Assembly: GCF_004379255.2 (NCBI RefSeq)
Contig: NC_056048.1
Span: forward strand, 12,423,197 to 12,487,196
Length of the DNA: 64,000 nt
Reading direction: 5' to 3'
Source of the DNA: Salvia splendens
Lineage: Eukaryota; Streptophyta; Magnoliopsida; Lamiales; Lamiaceae
In this document: piece by piece, positions 24,214-36,231 of the stretch
Layout of the letters: every line of letters starts with the position of its first letter
Position numbering within the stretch: position 1 is the stretch's first letter
Translations under genes and position numbers: made by a program
Notes under the pieces: model-generated
Told to the model about the DNA's origin: nothing
Database searches by the model: none
Seen by the model: the letters and a program-made list of their open reading frames with translations, nothing else

Positions 24214-27200
24214 ATGTCATTCAATCCTCTATCTGCAATTCTAAAAGAAAGTAAACTCGAGGGCCAAAATTACATAGAATGGAAACAAAATTTAGACATC
24301 GTTCTTACAGCTGAAGAGTACAGCTTTGTACTCACAACCCCGCGACCTCCAGTGCCACCAGCTAACGCTGCGGCAGGAGTCAGAGATGCACACAGACGGT
24401 GGCATAAGGCGAATGAGATGGCTAAGTGCTACATGTTGGCATCTATGTCACCAGTACTCAAGCATCAACATTCTGCCATGGATACTGCCGCCGAGATTAT
24501 GCAGAATCTCAAGAATCTTTTTGGTACTCAGAATCGAACGGCTAAGTCTCAAGCCTTTCGGAGTATCATGTCGAAGACTATGAAGGAGGGCTCGTCTGTG
24601 AGGGACCATGTCCTGGAGATGATGAGCCACCTCAACCAGATTGAGGTCTTGGGAGGGACGATCGATCCCGAGTCCTAAGTGGCCATTATCCTTCAAAGTC
24701 TTCCCCCTAGCTTCTAGCAGTTCAAGCTCAACTTCGAGATGAACAAAAGGAACTACACCTTGGCGGAACTGTTGACTGAACTTCAGTCAGCAGAGGATCT
24801 TATGATCCAGGCTAAGGCGGCCATGATGACTTCGGCGCCTCGTTTCTCTGGCTCCAAGCCTAGCGCAGGAAAAAGGCAGGCACTGAACTCAGGACTGACC
24901 AAGATAGCTAAGGGAAAGAAGAAGAAAAGGGCAAACAAGAAGCCACGGGGAAGTGTTTCAAGTGCAGAGAGAAGGGGCATTGGAAGCCAGATTGTCCTAA
25001 ACGGGGCAAGGCTACAGGTATGCACCAAGCTCTAGTAGTCGAGTCTTGTTTGACTTCGACATCAACTTGCACTTGGGTTATTGACACTGGAGCTACTGAT
25101 CATATTTGTTTTCATCCTGACTTAATGCAGGTGACAAGACGGTTACGTGATCGAGAGATCGAAGTCCAGCTGGGCGACGCTACAAAAGTGGCGGCCGTTG
25201 CAGTGGGAGACATTTATTTGCGTTTTAGTAGTAATAGATTTAGATTTTGATTTTGAAGAACGTTTTGTTGATACCTTCTTTTAGAAGAAATTAATTTCAT
25301 TTTTTAAATTGGTTTTTGATGGATATTCGATTTCTTTTAATGACAATTGTGTTATTAAGAAAGATGGTTCTTATATCTGTCGTGGTATCATGGAAAACGA
25401 TCTGTACACAATCACATCTACACAGTTTAACAATCGCAAATTAGAACTCAATACAACATCGAAAATTTCAAAGAAACGAAAGGAACCTTCAAGTTTAATT
25501 AACAAAACGTACTTATGGCACCTTAGACTTGGTCATGCCAATGAAAGGAGGATCCATTCTCTTGTTCAACAATATCTTATTAAAGATCTAGAGGAGGAAC
25601 CTTTTCATAAGTGTGAGTCATGCTTAGAAGGCAAGATGACCAAGAGGCCTTTTCAGGCTAAGGGTAATAGGGCCAAGGAAGTACTTGAGCTCGTTCATTC
25701 CGATGTATGTGGACCAATGTCTAATGAGGCAAGAGGTGGTTTTCGATACTTCATCACATTTATTGATGACTTCTCGAAAATTGGATACGTCTATTTGATG
25801 CGCCACAAGTCAGAGTCTTTTGACAAGTTCAAGGACTTTAAGACTCTTGTGGAGAAGTATCATGGTAAGAGTATCAAAAGCCTACGATCTGATCGTGGAG
25901 GCGAGTACCTCAGTGCTGAGTTTTTGGACTACTTGTCGGAGTCGGAATTGAATCCCAACTGACTGTGTCGGGCACGCCCCAGCAGAACGGCGTGGCTGAA
26001 AGAAGGAATATGACCTTGTTGAACATGGTCCGGTCGATGATGAGTTATGCACGGTTACCTACTTCGTTTTGGGGACATGCCTTGCTTTCTGCAAGTCACA
26101 TTTTAGACAATTTACCATCAAAATCCGTACCTACTACTCCTTATGAGTTGTGGACTGGGCGTAAGCCCAATCTAGCACATCTCAAGATTTGGGGTTGTCC
26201 GGCTCATATATTGGAAAAGGATCCAACTAAGCTAGGATCAAGGACGGAGGTATGCTTGTTTATAGGGTACCCTAGAGGAACGAAAGCATATGAATTCTTT
26301 AGTCTCCGAGACAAGAAAGTCATTGTGAGTACTCACGCGACATTCTTAGAGGAAGACTATGTAATGAATCATAAACCCAGCAGTGAAGTGGCTCTTGATG
26401 AGCTAATTTCTGTCACAAGTTCCATTAACCAAGAACAAGTACCAAGTGTACAAACAATTCCAGAAACTTCAACTTCTACTCCAAGTATTGTAGTGACGCG
26501 CCGCAGTGTGAGGGTATCTTACGAGCCCGATAGATACGTTGGTTTGGGGGAATCTATCGATCACTCCTCGGACGGCAATGTATTGGATCCCTGGAACTTT
26601 GTGGAGGCGCTGGCAGATGTCGATCATTGAGAATGAGTGAAAGCAATGGATTCGGAACTACAATCTATAATAGACAAAGACGTCTACGATTTATCCGTCC
26701 TACCCGAAGGCTTTACTGCCATTGGGAGCAAGTGGATATATAAACGTAAACGTGGACCCGATGGATGAGTTAAAGTCTTCAAGGCAAGACTAGTGACCAA
26801 GGGGTATACCCAAAAGGAAGGTGTCGATTATGACGAGACTTTCTCCCCAGTGGCCATGCTCAAATCGATCAGGATACTGTTGTCTATAGCAGGTTATATG
26901 GATTGGGATGTATGGCAGATGGACGTTAAGACTGCGTTTCTAAACGGCGGTCTTGAGGAGACCATCTACATGGAACAACCCGAGGGATATGCCATAAAGG
27001 GCAAAGAACACATGGTTTGGAAACTTAAGAAGGCCATTTATGGCCTTAAGCAAACATCTAGATCGTGGAACCAGTGTTTCGATCAAACTGTTCGCATGTT
27101 TGGATTCGAAAAATGCCCAAATGAAAGCTGCATGTATAAGAAAGTTGAAAAGGGAAATGTTGTGTTCTTAGTTCTATATGTAGATGACATTCTTCTAATT

Positions 27201-28175
27201 GGAAACAATAAAAAGATGTTGTCATCAGTACGAACATGGTTGTCAAACCAGTTTGAGATGAAGGATATGGGAGACGCGGGACACATCCTCGGTATCAAGG
27301 TTCTTCGGAATCTAGATAAGAAGATGTTGTGCTTATCTCAAGAATCTTACATCGACACAGTACTTAGCCGTTTTAGCATGCAGGACGCCAAGAAAGGTTT
27401 CTTACCTTTCAGACATGGCATCCATCTATCTCAAGAGATGTGCCCCAAAAAGTCGTCTGAGATACAAGTTATGAGAATGATTCCATATGCTTCGGTAGTT
27501 GTAAGTCTCATGTATGCTATGCTTTGTACGAGACCTGATATTTGCTTTGCTGTTGGCATGGTAGCAAGATATCAGTCGAATCCAGGCCAAGGACATTGGA
27601 CTGCTGTAAAGAACATACTCAAGTACCTTAAACGGACTAAGAACTATGTTCTAGTGTACAATGCAGCCGAGCTCTATCCTTTGGGATACACTGACTCAGA
27701 CTTTCAGGCTGATCAGGACTCGAGAAAATCTACTTCACGATATGTGTTCACCTTGGGAGGTAGGGCCGTAATTTGGAAGAGTGTGAAGCAGAAATGCATC
27801 GCGGACTCGACCTTGGAAGCCGAGTATGTAGCCGCTTCGGAGGCTGCAAAAGAGGCAGTATGGCTCAAAAACTTCCTTATGGACTTAGGTGTGGTTTCGA
27901 ATCTGCCCAAGAGCATCACTGTTTATTGTGACAACTCTGGCGTTGTGGCAAACTCGAAAGAACCAAGAATTCACAAAGCGAGCAAACACATAGAGCGGAA
28001 GTATCATATCATTAGAGATATAGTGCAGAGAGGAGACATACAAGTGGTCAAGATTGTGTCAGAGAACAACCTGGCAGATCCTTTTACAAAGGCATTGGCG
28101 GTGAAACCGTTCGAATACCACGTTAAAGGGATGGGGGTTCGACTCATTCAAGACCTCAACTCGCTTTCAGTATAA
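24214..28175 (+). pseudogene. Copia gag-pol polyprotein, broken
   Basis: Gag of the UBN2 type from 24214 (SFNPLSAILKESKLEG), stopped by TAA at 24676-24678. A CCHC zinc knuckle (CFKCREKGHWKPDC) lies out of frame near 24955. Aspartic protease motif DTGA near 25084. Integrase zinc finger (LGHANERRIH to CESCLEG) at 25520-25630, then catalytic residues in VHSDVCGP, SDRGGEYLS and, after a frameshift near 25962, NGVAERRN. Stops occur at 26628 and 26766. The reverse transcriptase and RNase H part, 26793-28175, is open for 460 codons with DVKTAFLNG, YVDDILLIG and LEAEYVAASEAAKEAVWL. At least three stops and two frameshifts mean no complete polyprotein can be made. Confidence 0.9.
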
Positions 28176-28240
28176 GTGGGATAAATACATGACGTGTGCA
28201 CTAAATACTACTTTTTGTATACTCGAAAGATGTTTTGAGT

Positions 28241-28253
28241 ATAAGTGGGAGAT
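28241..28253 (+). other. Polypurine tract
   Basis: AAGTGGGAGA directly before the TG of the 3' LTR, the plus-strand priming site of Copia elements. Confidence 0.75.
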
Positions 28254-29729
28254 TGTTAGAGTTTGTATACTAGAAATCACTTTTCGAGTGATTGAATACT
28301 GTAAAACTCTATAAGCTATTTTCCAATAAATAAAACAGATTATTTTTGTCATAATGTTGTTATGTTTTACATTTAATGGTTGTTTATTGCATATTTAAAT
28401 GTATAAGAACGTAACAAAGTCTAAGTCTTTGTTCTAGTAGACCGGTTGTGGGCGTCGTCCAATTTAAGGTAACACAGTCAGTTCTGAACAAAGAAAAAGC
28501 AGAATTTCACAACCCAGATAGGCCTAGACTACCTATCGTGAAAGGTTGCAATGTCAGTCCGATTGTTTCTAAGCCTTATTGAAATAAGATGACGTTGGTG
28601 TGGTATAGCACAGAATGAATCTAACAGCAAGACATGTCTTTATGCTATCTACTGAAAGACGAGGTCTTGATAATTAATTTCTTAATCAATGTACGTTAGC
28701 ATTGAGCATACGATATTGAGTATCTACTACTTTGACTTACCAAATGTGCGGGTTTTTCATCACCCAACGATCCAAGTATATTGGGTAGTGGTGATCGTTA
28801 TCTAGTGGTGCTAGGATTGCTATTACGTTGAATCGTGCGCGAGGAGAGTCTCGTTTGATAACATCCACGAGAGGAGCTCGAAACAAGGTTTTATTATTCG
28901 AAACCTAGCTAGTTGGAGTTTAATTACTCTATGAATAATAAATAAGAGTTTCTTGCTGAGTTCACTCTTGGAGATTAAAATATGTTAATTAATTAAATTC
29001 ATAGCAGACATTAATTAATTAATGGATGTTTCCATCTTAAGCACGGGAAATAAATTACTTACTTAAAAAGGAAACCCGGAATACTCATAATTTCGGATTT
29101 GGAGAGGCAGTATATTACTTCTGTAGTGGCTGCTTGTAATATTCCAATATAAGCTTATATTAAATTGTTGGTTCAATTTTATTAGTAAAAAGCTAATTGG
29201 GTGAGGCCTGATCCAAATTCTTCCTTAGATCCCTGACTGGGCCCAATATGCGACTTAATATAAATAGGAGAATAAAGGAGACAAAACGTGATAACAACGA
29301 CAATACGAATAATAATTATTACTCAGAATTTTCGTCCACCTCAAAGAGAGAGAGAGTTCGAAATTTGCCTCCTCCGTGAGCTGAGTTCTGTCTTCGTTAT
29401 TCAAGTCCTAGTACGCTGGTGAGATTTGCCCACACAAATATCAGTGTACAGTCCGGGACACCAGTCAGAAGATCTGAGGTCGAGTACTGAAGATCTCCAC
29501 GTGGAGACGGAGCAAGTCATCATCGATTCTTGATTGAATCAACGAGGTAAACTGGTTAATTCCGTAGTAAGCATGTTTAAGGGATTTTATATGCTAAAGC
29601 ATGTTTTAATTCAAGTTATGAGCATGATACATGTGATAATTACGCGAATAGAATTTGTCTAAATAATCTGCTAAATAGATCAAATTATGTGATCGGATTT
29701 TACGCACGCTTCCGCTGCCAACCCCTTCA
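28254..29729 (+). repeat. 3' LTR of the Copia element (1476 bp)
   Basis: Begins TGTTAGAGTTTGTATAC after the polypurine tract and ends CCAACCCCTTCA at the point matching the 5' LTR end. A TATAAATAGG at about 29260 is a likely LTR promoter TATA box. Confidence 0.85.
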
Positions 29730-32540
29730 AGAACGTCGGTCTACGCGGTGCGAGAGATGGTGTCCCTGATGGCCAGAGAGATAGTTCCACAACGGCAACG
29801 GGCTCCCCTACATGCAGCCCAAGGAGCAAGCAACAGACGTCTGGCTGGACGAGATGATCCCCACCCCATAACAACTGACACCAGAAGGGATCGGCCAAGG
29901 AGATGAATCCCCCCCTATGACCAAGTAATTTTAGTTTTTGTTTTTAATTTTTGTATATATATGTCTATTTTGTCTTCTTCACACTTAGCCTGGTGCCCAG
30001 TCTAAGTGTGAGAAGTTTGTTTATATGTTTTCTATGTTTGGTGTGCTGATTTCTCCCACTTAACCCCATGTTCGGTCTAAGTGTGAGATGTTTTTATTTG
30101 ATAATAGGGTTTTTATGTTTTTTAGAGTCTTTTTTGCTGCAGCACTTACTACTCTTTTCCACTTTATCATGCTAGCTTGAGGGCAAGCCAAGATAAAGTG
30201 AGAGGGGGGAGTAGTGTGGAGTATTTGGACATAAGCATGACTTGACTTATTTATGTTTGCCTTTTGAACTTGTTAATCATCTGAATCAACTAAGCGAAGC
30301 ATGTCGAATCATAACTTGATCAGTTGATAGGTCAGTTGGCAATAACATAAGGCATAAAACCCTTAGTGAGAGTGAACGAAGAAGAAAAATGCATGTTGAA
30401 CTGTGAGAGCCTTCTTTCTAAAAGTAAGTCGAAGTCAGTCCAGAGGAAGTAAGAACGATGGAAGAGTAGATTTTTAGCCAACTGTGAAGCCCTCTACAAG
30501 TGAGTTATAAGCCAGAGTAGAACATTTTATACTGAAATGAAAAAAAATTTTTGAGAGGTTGTCACTTGATGCTGAAAGGGAAATGACATAGGCTAGTGAG
30601 GACTAAAGGCAATAGGAAATAACCAGTTGGGCCTCTTTCTTTCAAACCAGAAGAACCCGCCTCATTGTAAGGGCACCCCCTAGTTACCCCAATTTGAGCT
30701 TACATTTTGAATTCATCTTCTGTTGAAACCATGAGCCTCCATGCCATGTGAGTTAGGGGATAAATTGAGCAGCTAACCAATTGGGGGTAGAAGGGATAGA
30801 AAAGAAAGAGTTACACCCAAGCTGGTAGAAAAAAAAGAGAGAAAAAGAAAAGGGCTGGCACTTACAACCTAACCCAGAAAAAAAGAGGGAAATAGTTGCA
30901 TAAAGGGAAGGAGAAAGTGTAAACTGACCCTGAAAAAAATATATTAGAAAAACAGGGCAGGAAATGATGTAACCTGACCCTGTAGTAGAAATGATGGATG
31001 AATAAGGCCAAAATGGCCAAGGGATATTGTCCAATTTTGAGAAGTTTAAAGATGTAATAGGGAGGCTGCTCCATTTTTGTTCCTGAGTTCACATGTCCTT
31101 AGTCGTTTTTCAAGATTTTTATGAACTTAGGACCCATAGGACCCTTACCTATTTACATCGTAACCCCTGGCCCCATTAGAACCCTAATAAAGACCTTAAG
31201 GAACTAGTCTGTGCCTATGGAACTCAAGCATCAGTGGCATGGCAAAATGAATGAGTGAATGGTCCTAATATCTCTGGTGAGAAATGAGTGACCGAGTGAA
31301 TCCAACAGTTGGCTAGAGTAGGGTCTATCTTGACGAACTGATAGGCTGATCAGACTGAAAAAAAAGGGGAGAGAGGAATTTGAGACTGCAAAATATTTGG
31401 AATGACCTTGAGCTTGTGGGGAATATTGCCAGAAGCTGAGCCAGTTTCAAACATGGAGATGTAAATATTTGCTTAAGTGTTGTTTTTAAGTCAGTTATGT
31501 GAATATCTGTTGAGTCTGTTTAGTTTTTAGGAGTCAGTCAGGGACCCATGCATGTAACTTGTCCTTTTCTTGTTGTTCTTTCATACTTGAGAGCAAGCAT
31601 GGTTTAAGTGTGAGCAGTTTAATAGGGCTATCCTATAAATAGTAGAGAGAGTGCACACAAGAAAAGAGGAGTTCGACACCATCATCATCTTCAGTCACCT
31701 CATATTCACACTTTACATTCGTAGCATGGAGTAAGCAAGTTAGCAGCAGTCGGAGTCGTCGTTCTACCTCTACTTTCATCTCTTCTTCCTCGTCAAGGAA
31801 GGAGAACCTGGATCTGCCAAGAAGTTTTCGTAGTTTGTGTTTTCCTTACACCCCGAGGGGTCAAAACAATTTCTACTTTGTTTTAGTTCATCTTTTCCGT
31901 AGCTTAGTTGTTTTTAATGTTTTCACTTAGTCGCTACTCTAGTTATTTCTCGTTGTTGATCGATCTTTATATCTTGTTTTGGAATTCTGTGTTGTTTTGG
32001 TTATCGAAGATCGTTTCTGAATGGAGTTTTTAATTCAAGTTGTTTTAGATCTGCTGTAGGTGCTTTTATTTAGTTGCTTAGCAAAGAAGAAGGTTGTAGT
32101 TCGTTAGGATAGAAGTCCCTGTCACCGTTTCGTTGTTTACAACTTTTTAGTATTGCGCTTATTTTGTGTCAGTGGTCCCAAGTTACTTTTACCTTTTCGT
32201 TCTTAGTTTAGTTGATCAAGTCACATGTCCCCTAGTTATGAGTCCGTTTAGTCTAGATTGATCAGTTCAGTTTAGCAAGTTGATCAGTTCTTGTTTCTTA
32301 GTTTAAACTTAACCCACTGAAAAAGCGTGGCCGCAGCCAACCTCCCAATGTCTCAAACCCAACTTAACTCGCATTTGTCCCTGAGGGAGTCGACCCTTAC
32401 TTCCCTTTACTAGTGTATAGTATTGTGGGTTAAGATCTTGAAAGCCCTGAGTCTCTCCGTTCGCATACCCAACGACCAGTAATTGTTAGCCGACTTGAAC
32501 CATCTATTGTCTGACTTGATCAAGTTGCGCAACTCTACAT
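29730..32540 (+). mobile_element. Remnant of a Gypsy (Athila/Tat-like) element with its 3' LTR
   Basis: No gene domain is recognisable, but the layout fits a retrotransposon end. There are repeated phrases such as TTGAGGGCAAGCC and TCTAAGTGTGAG, a G-rich tract (GAGAGGGGGGAG, about 30200), then a probable LTR from about 30216 (TGTGGAGTATTTGG) to about 32538 (CTCTACA). A TATA box (CTATAAATAG, about 31634) sits just before a stretch typical of an LTR transcript start. Borders and lineage are tentative; the 5' part of the element is missing. Confidence 0.45.
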
Positions 32541-33870
32541 ATTTTTAATTTGCATGTGAACTCAGAGTCTTAAGGAGCTTTTTCACTAAGACAAGCATGA
32601 ACTTTTCAAATTTCTTTGTCACTCTTTTAAATTTCAATGTGTTTAATAGGAAGCTTTTATTTTGTGTTTCAAACTTGAGAGAAAGAAGAGGCGTGAAAAT
32701 GTTGGAGTGGATTTGACAAGGGTTTTCCTACATTCTTTGGTTTATGGATTTTTTTCTTTTCTAAAATGAGTTGGACTCCTCAATTTAAATGTTTTAGGCT
32801 GAAAATGTAAGTTAGTCCTAATATTAGCTGTCGGGCTCATTTATTTTTGGCTTACACTTAGTTGACCTTTGATTAAAGGTTGGATTAATTTTGTGAATGA
32901 ATTAAATAAATTGTTTGGAATTAAGTTTTCCTTGAATTAATTTAATTTTAGGCAAGTGAGCTTGTTTTAGCGAAGCTTCAAGAATTAATTAATTAACATC
33001 TTGATTGATTATTTTCTCCTTTTTTGTAATATAAGAATCTGCTGTTAAAAGTATAAGACGAAATAGGATGCATATCCCTATAGGATAGGTGCATGTCACG
33101 TCTTTAATTTATATCGTGAAGCTAAGAAGCTTATTTATTTTTTCAAATAAAGGTAATCGCAAGGAAGTAACTTGCGAAGGAGGAGGTAGTTTACCAAAAT
33201 TGGAAGGATAAGGTGAACTTTTCTATTCTAATATGGATAAAAATATGAAATCTTTCAAGATGAAATTTACTCAATGCAAATGATTGTCTTACCATAAATG
33301 ATTTTATTTTATGTAATGATGCTTGATATGTTTTGGTTATACCAAATGTGCCATGCCAAAATTTATAAATCGAATTCGGGTCCTAGCTAGGTGAGAGTCC
33401 CTACTCGAACTAGTGTACACGTGAACCGTGTGTCATCGTAAGGGTTGGCCAGTCTTGTGACCGCGGAAGGTGGCCACTTTCCCGGCACAATATGTTCAGG
33501 TATGGCAAATTACAGTAAGAACTTAGACTGCATTCGAAATATTAGCTCACAGAGAATTTAGTAAGCTTGAGCTTTTTAAGAAAAACCTGAGTATTTACTA
33601 AAATGATGGCTTGGCAATACTTTACATATGTTTAACTGTATCTTTTGCCAATGTATTCACTAAGTACCCTTGTACTCAGCCCTGCATGTATTTTTAAATG
33701 GGTATGTTGAGCCGTGATGGAGTGGAGTGTGTTGATCCAAGTGGCTTGCTCTTACGTCTATGTAGCACTCTCGGCGGTTCATGTCTTCATACATGAAATC
33801 GTGTTTCATTTGCTTCCGTTGTGTTGTTAAATAAGTTGAACCTTGCAGTTTCCTAAGGCTCTGATGTTTG
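32541..33870 (-). mobile_element. Diverged Gypsy LTR fragment, reverse orientation
   Basis: The complement of 33350-33760 carries the landmarks of the TGTCACGACC family LTRs at 17282 and 55090 in the same order: a CATGCAGGGCTGAGTAC block, GTGTACACTAGT-type sequence, then GGACCCGAATTCGATTTA. It is more diverged than those copies. The outer limits are approximate; 32541-33300 is assigned only by adjacency. Confidence 0.6.
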
Positions 33871-34984
33871 ATAAGTCGTATTGTAAGAACCTCAAACTCT
33901 AATCTTCATGAATCGAGCGTATCCTATTTATCGTCTAGTATTTTGTTAAATGTATGATCGTCAACTTATCCTTCCATGTCTCTACTCTCCCCCTTTCTTA
34001 TTTTCTACCCCTAGTCATGAATTATCGAGCTTTAGTAAAGTTCGGAAGTAATAAACAATACGGGATTACAAACATCAAATTTGTCGACCGACTAAAAAAA
34101 GGGGAGAAATCAGAGCGCACCTCATCTCCATTTTTTTACCAAAATCCCCTGTCCGTCATCCTTTCTTCGAAAAATCCAAGCTTCATAGACGAAATCAACA
34201 ACAATCGCTCCTCGGGTTTGAGGAAGATGGAAACGGCTATAAAGAATGACTATACTTATGTTTTCTTCTAAAAATATGTTTTATTTTAATAAAGTTGTCG
34301 TTTATTTTTATAGAGTTAGTAGTTTGATTTTACCAAGTTGCCATTTGGTTTTTAATTGCATAATACACATAGTTATGCCAAATAGGAATCTATATGTGAT
34401 ATTTTTGCCAAATAAAATTCAAAATAACACATAGACTAGTCGAGTTTCGCTCTTGATCTACTATGAAAAAAACAAATGATCCCAAAATTTGTGATATTAT
34501 AAACAAATTTAAAAATTTATAGAAAATATCAAATTGGGGCTATGTTTATAATTTATGGGACCAATGACCCTTATTACAACATTGAAATTATTAGTATGAT
34601 ACCTTCGACCATACTATGAAATTGCAGCTAGAATACGATGCATTATTGGCGAAAGGTAAGAAAATGATGATTAATTAGATAAGTATACATGCTTGAATTC
34701 TTCATATTCTGGTAGCCTAGTTAATCTATTTTTTGTATCTTTGTAAAAATTATAGCATGTAGTAATAGACATAATTCACATATATTGTAGTCAAAATAAA
34801 AAACTAAAAAAAATTATAAACATAACAAAGAATATGAAATGACTTTGTTGCCTATACTTTTAACCATTCATATGCTGAAATGACAAATTTGTAAAAGTAG
34901 AAATTCTCTCTTTTTGGCTGATGACTAAATAATGAACGCTTCCAAAATAGACATGATCATCTAATTTTATCATAATTGAATAGA
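33871..34984. other. AT-rich intergenic DNA
   Basis: Nothing recognisable. The open frame near 33954-34271 has no similarity that I can identify. Confidence 0.5.
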
Positions 34985-35286
34985 TATTTATAAAAGAGTG
35001 AACTATATATTTAGGTCATATACTTATCATGACGCATGTTTGCGGTCCCTATACTTGCAAAATATCATTTGGGTACTTATACTTGTACTTATGGATGTTT
35101 TAAGATTCTTTTCACTTTTTAGCAATTTTTTTGGACAAAAACACCCGCAAAGGATAGAGGGCAAATTTGTGTACTACTATTTTTCTCTCATTCCTTATTC
35201 TTCTTCTTCCTTTTACCTCTTTCGTCCTTATCCAGTAGCACCGCCTTTCCCTTTTTTCACTTTAGCACCCCCAACAGTGAATGTTT

Positions 35287-36231
35287 AGGGCACTCCCAAC
35301 GCGTCTCGTTGCGGGCTCTATCTCATCTCCGAGAGCGAGACAGCATCGAGACAGCATTGCGGGCTCCGTCTCGTCCCCATCCCGTCCCTTGTCCCGCCGC
35401 GGAGGGAAGTCTGGCGAGACAGCTCGCCACGCGCGTTGGCGACGTGGCAAGCTCCGGTTCGTCCGTGACACCCACTCGCCGGCCCGAGAGTGGGCGTCGT
35501 TTTTATCCGAAAAAATGTTTTTTTAAATTTTTTTAAAAAAATTCAGTAAAAATTCAAAAATTAAAAAAAATCCCACAAAAAAAACTAGCCATTTTTTGCA
35601 AATTTTTAATTTTTTTAAATTTTTTTAAGCCCACAATCACTTCTATAAATATCAAATCATTCCCACAAATTAATCCACCATAAAAAAAACTCTTTATTCT
35701 CACTCAAACACTCTACATTCTTCACCTCAAAACATTATTCTTCTCACAAATTTAATCCATTCATGGATCCATTTGAGCAAATGCGTTGAATAAAAAAATC
35801 AAACACCCTGAATTTTCAAGTATCATTGGAATCCACAGACTAATAGTTCTTCGGAGCTCTCTCCCAAATTCGAAATAAAATCCTTCACCTCCACAAGTCT
35901 ATCGCTGCGAATTTTTGTTGTCTCGAGAGAGATTTTGAATTTAGAGAGAGTGAACGGAAGATATTAAATTATGTATTTTTTTAGGATTTTATTAATGTTG
36001 TTTTTTATTTTTTTAGAATTTTAAGTTGTAATTTTATTTTATTTAATGAAGTGTGTTTTTATTTTTAATTTGTTGGAAATAAAAATAAAAAATGAAATTG
36101 AATGAATAGTTAAGGAATGAGATTGTTAAGAGATGGATGGATGTAGGTGCTGTCTCTTAGTTAAGAGATGGGGTGAAAAGTACAATGAATAAATACTCTT
36201 TCATTTCTCTTTGAGGGAAAAAACAAGTTTA
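35287..36231. mobile_element. Probable Harbinger-derived remnant
   Basis: A GC-rich end (GGGCACTCCCAACGCG) follows TTA at 35284-35286, as expected for a Harbinger end. Near 35763 an ATGGATCCATTTGAGCAAAT resembles the first codons of Harbinger ORF1 proteins but meets a stop at once. The right end is not certain. Confidence 0.4.

Larger units (their letters stand above)
21817..29729 (+). mobile_element. Ty1/Copia LTR retrotransposon, 5' LTR truncated
   Basis: Order: last 238 bp of the 5' LTR (21817-22054), primer-binding site, long non-coding leader (22070-24213, including a MITE), gag-pol with protease-integrase-RT-RNase H order (Copia order), polypurine tract, and a complete 3' LTR. No target duplication can be checked because the 5' end is missing. 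Over the 232 comparable LTR bases I count 6 differences, so the insertion is fairly young, yet the coding region is broken. Confidence 0.9.

Noticed and set aside
33954..34271. 105-codon ORF in AT-rich DNA
   Set aside because: No domain, no supporting splice or regulatory signal; length within chance.
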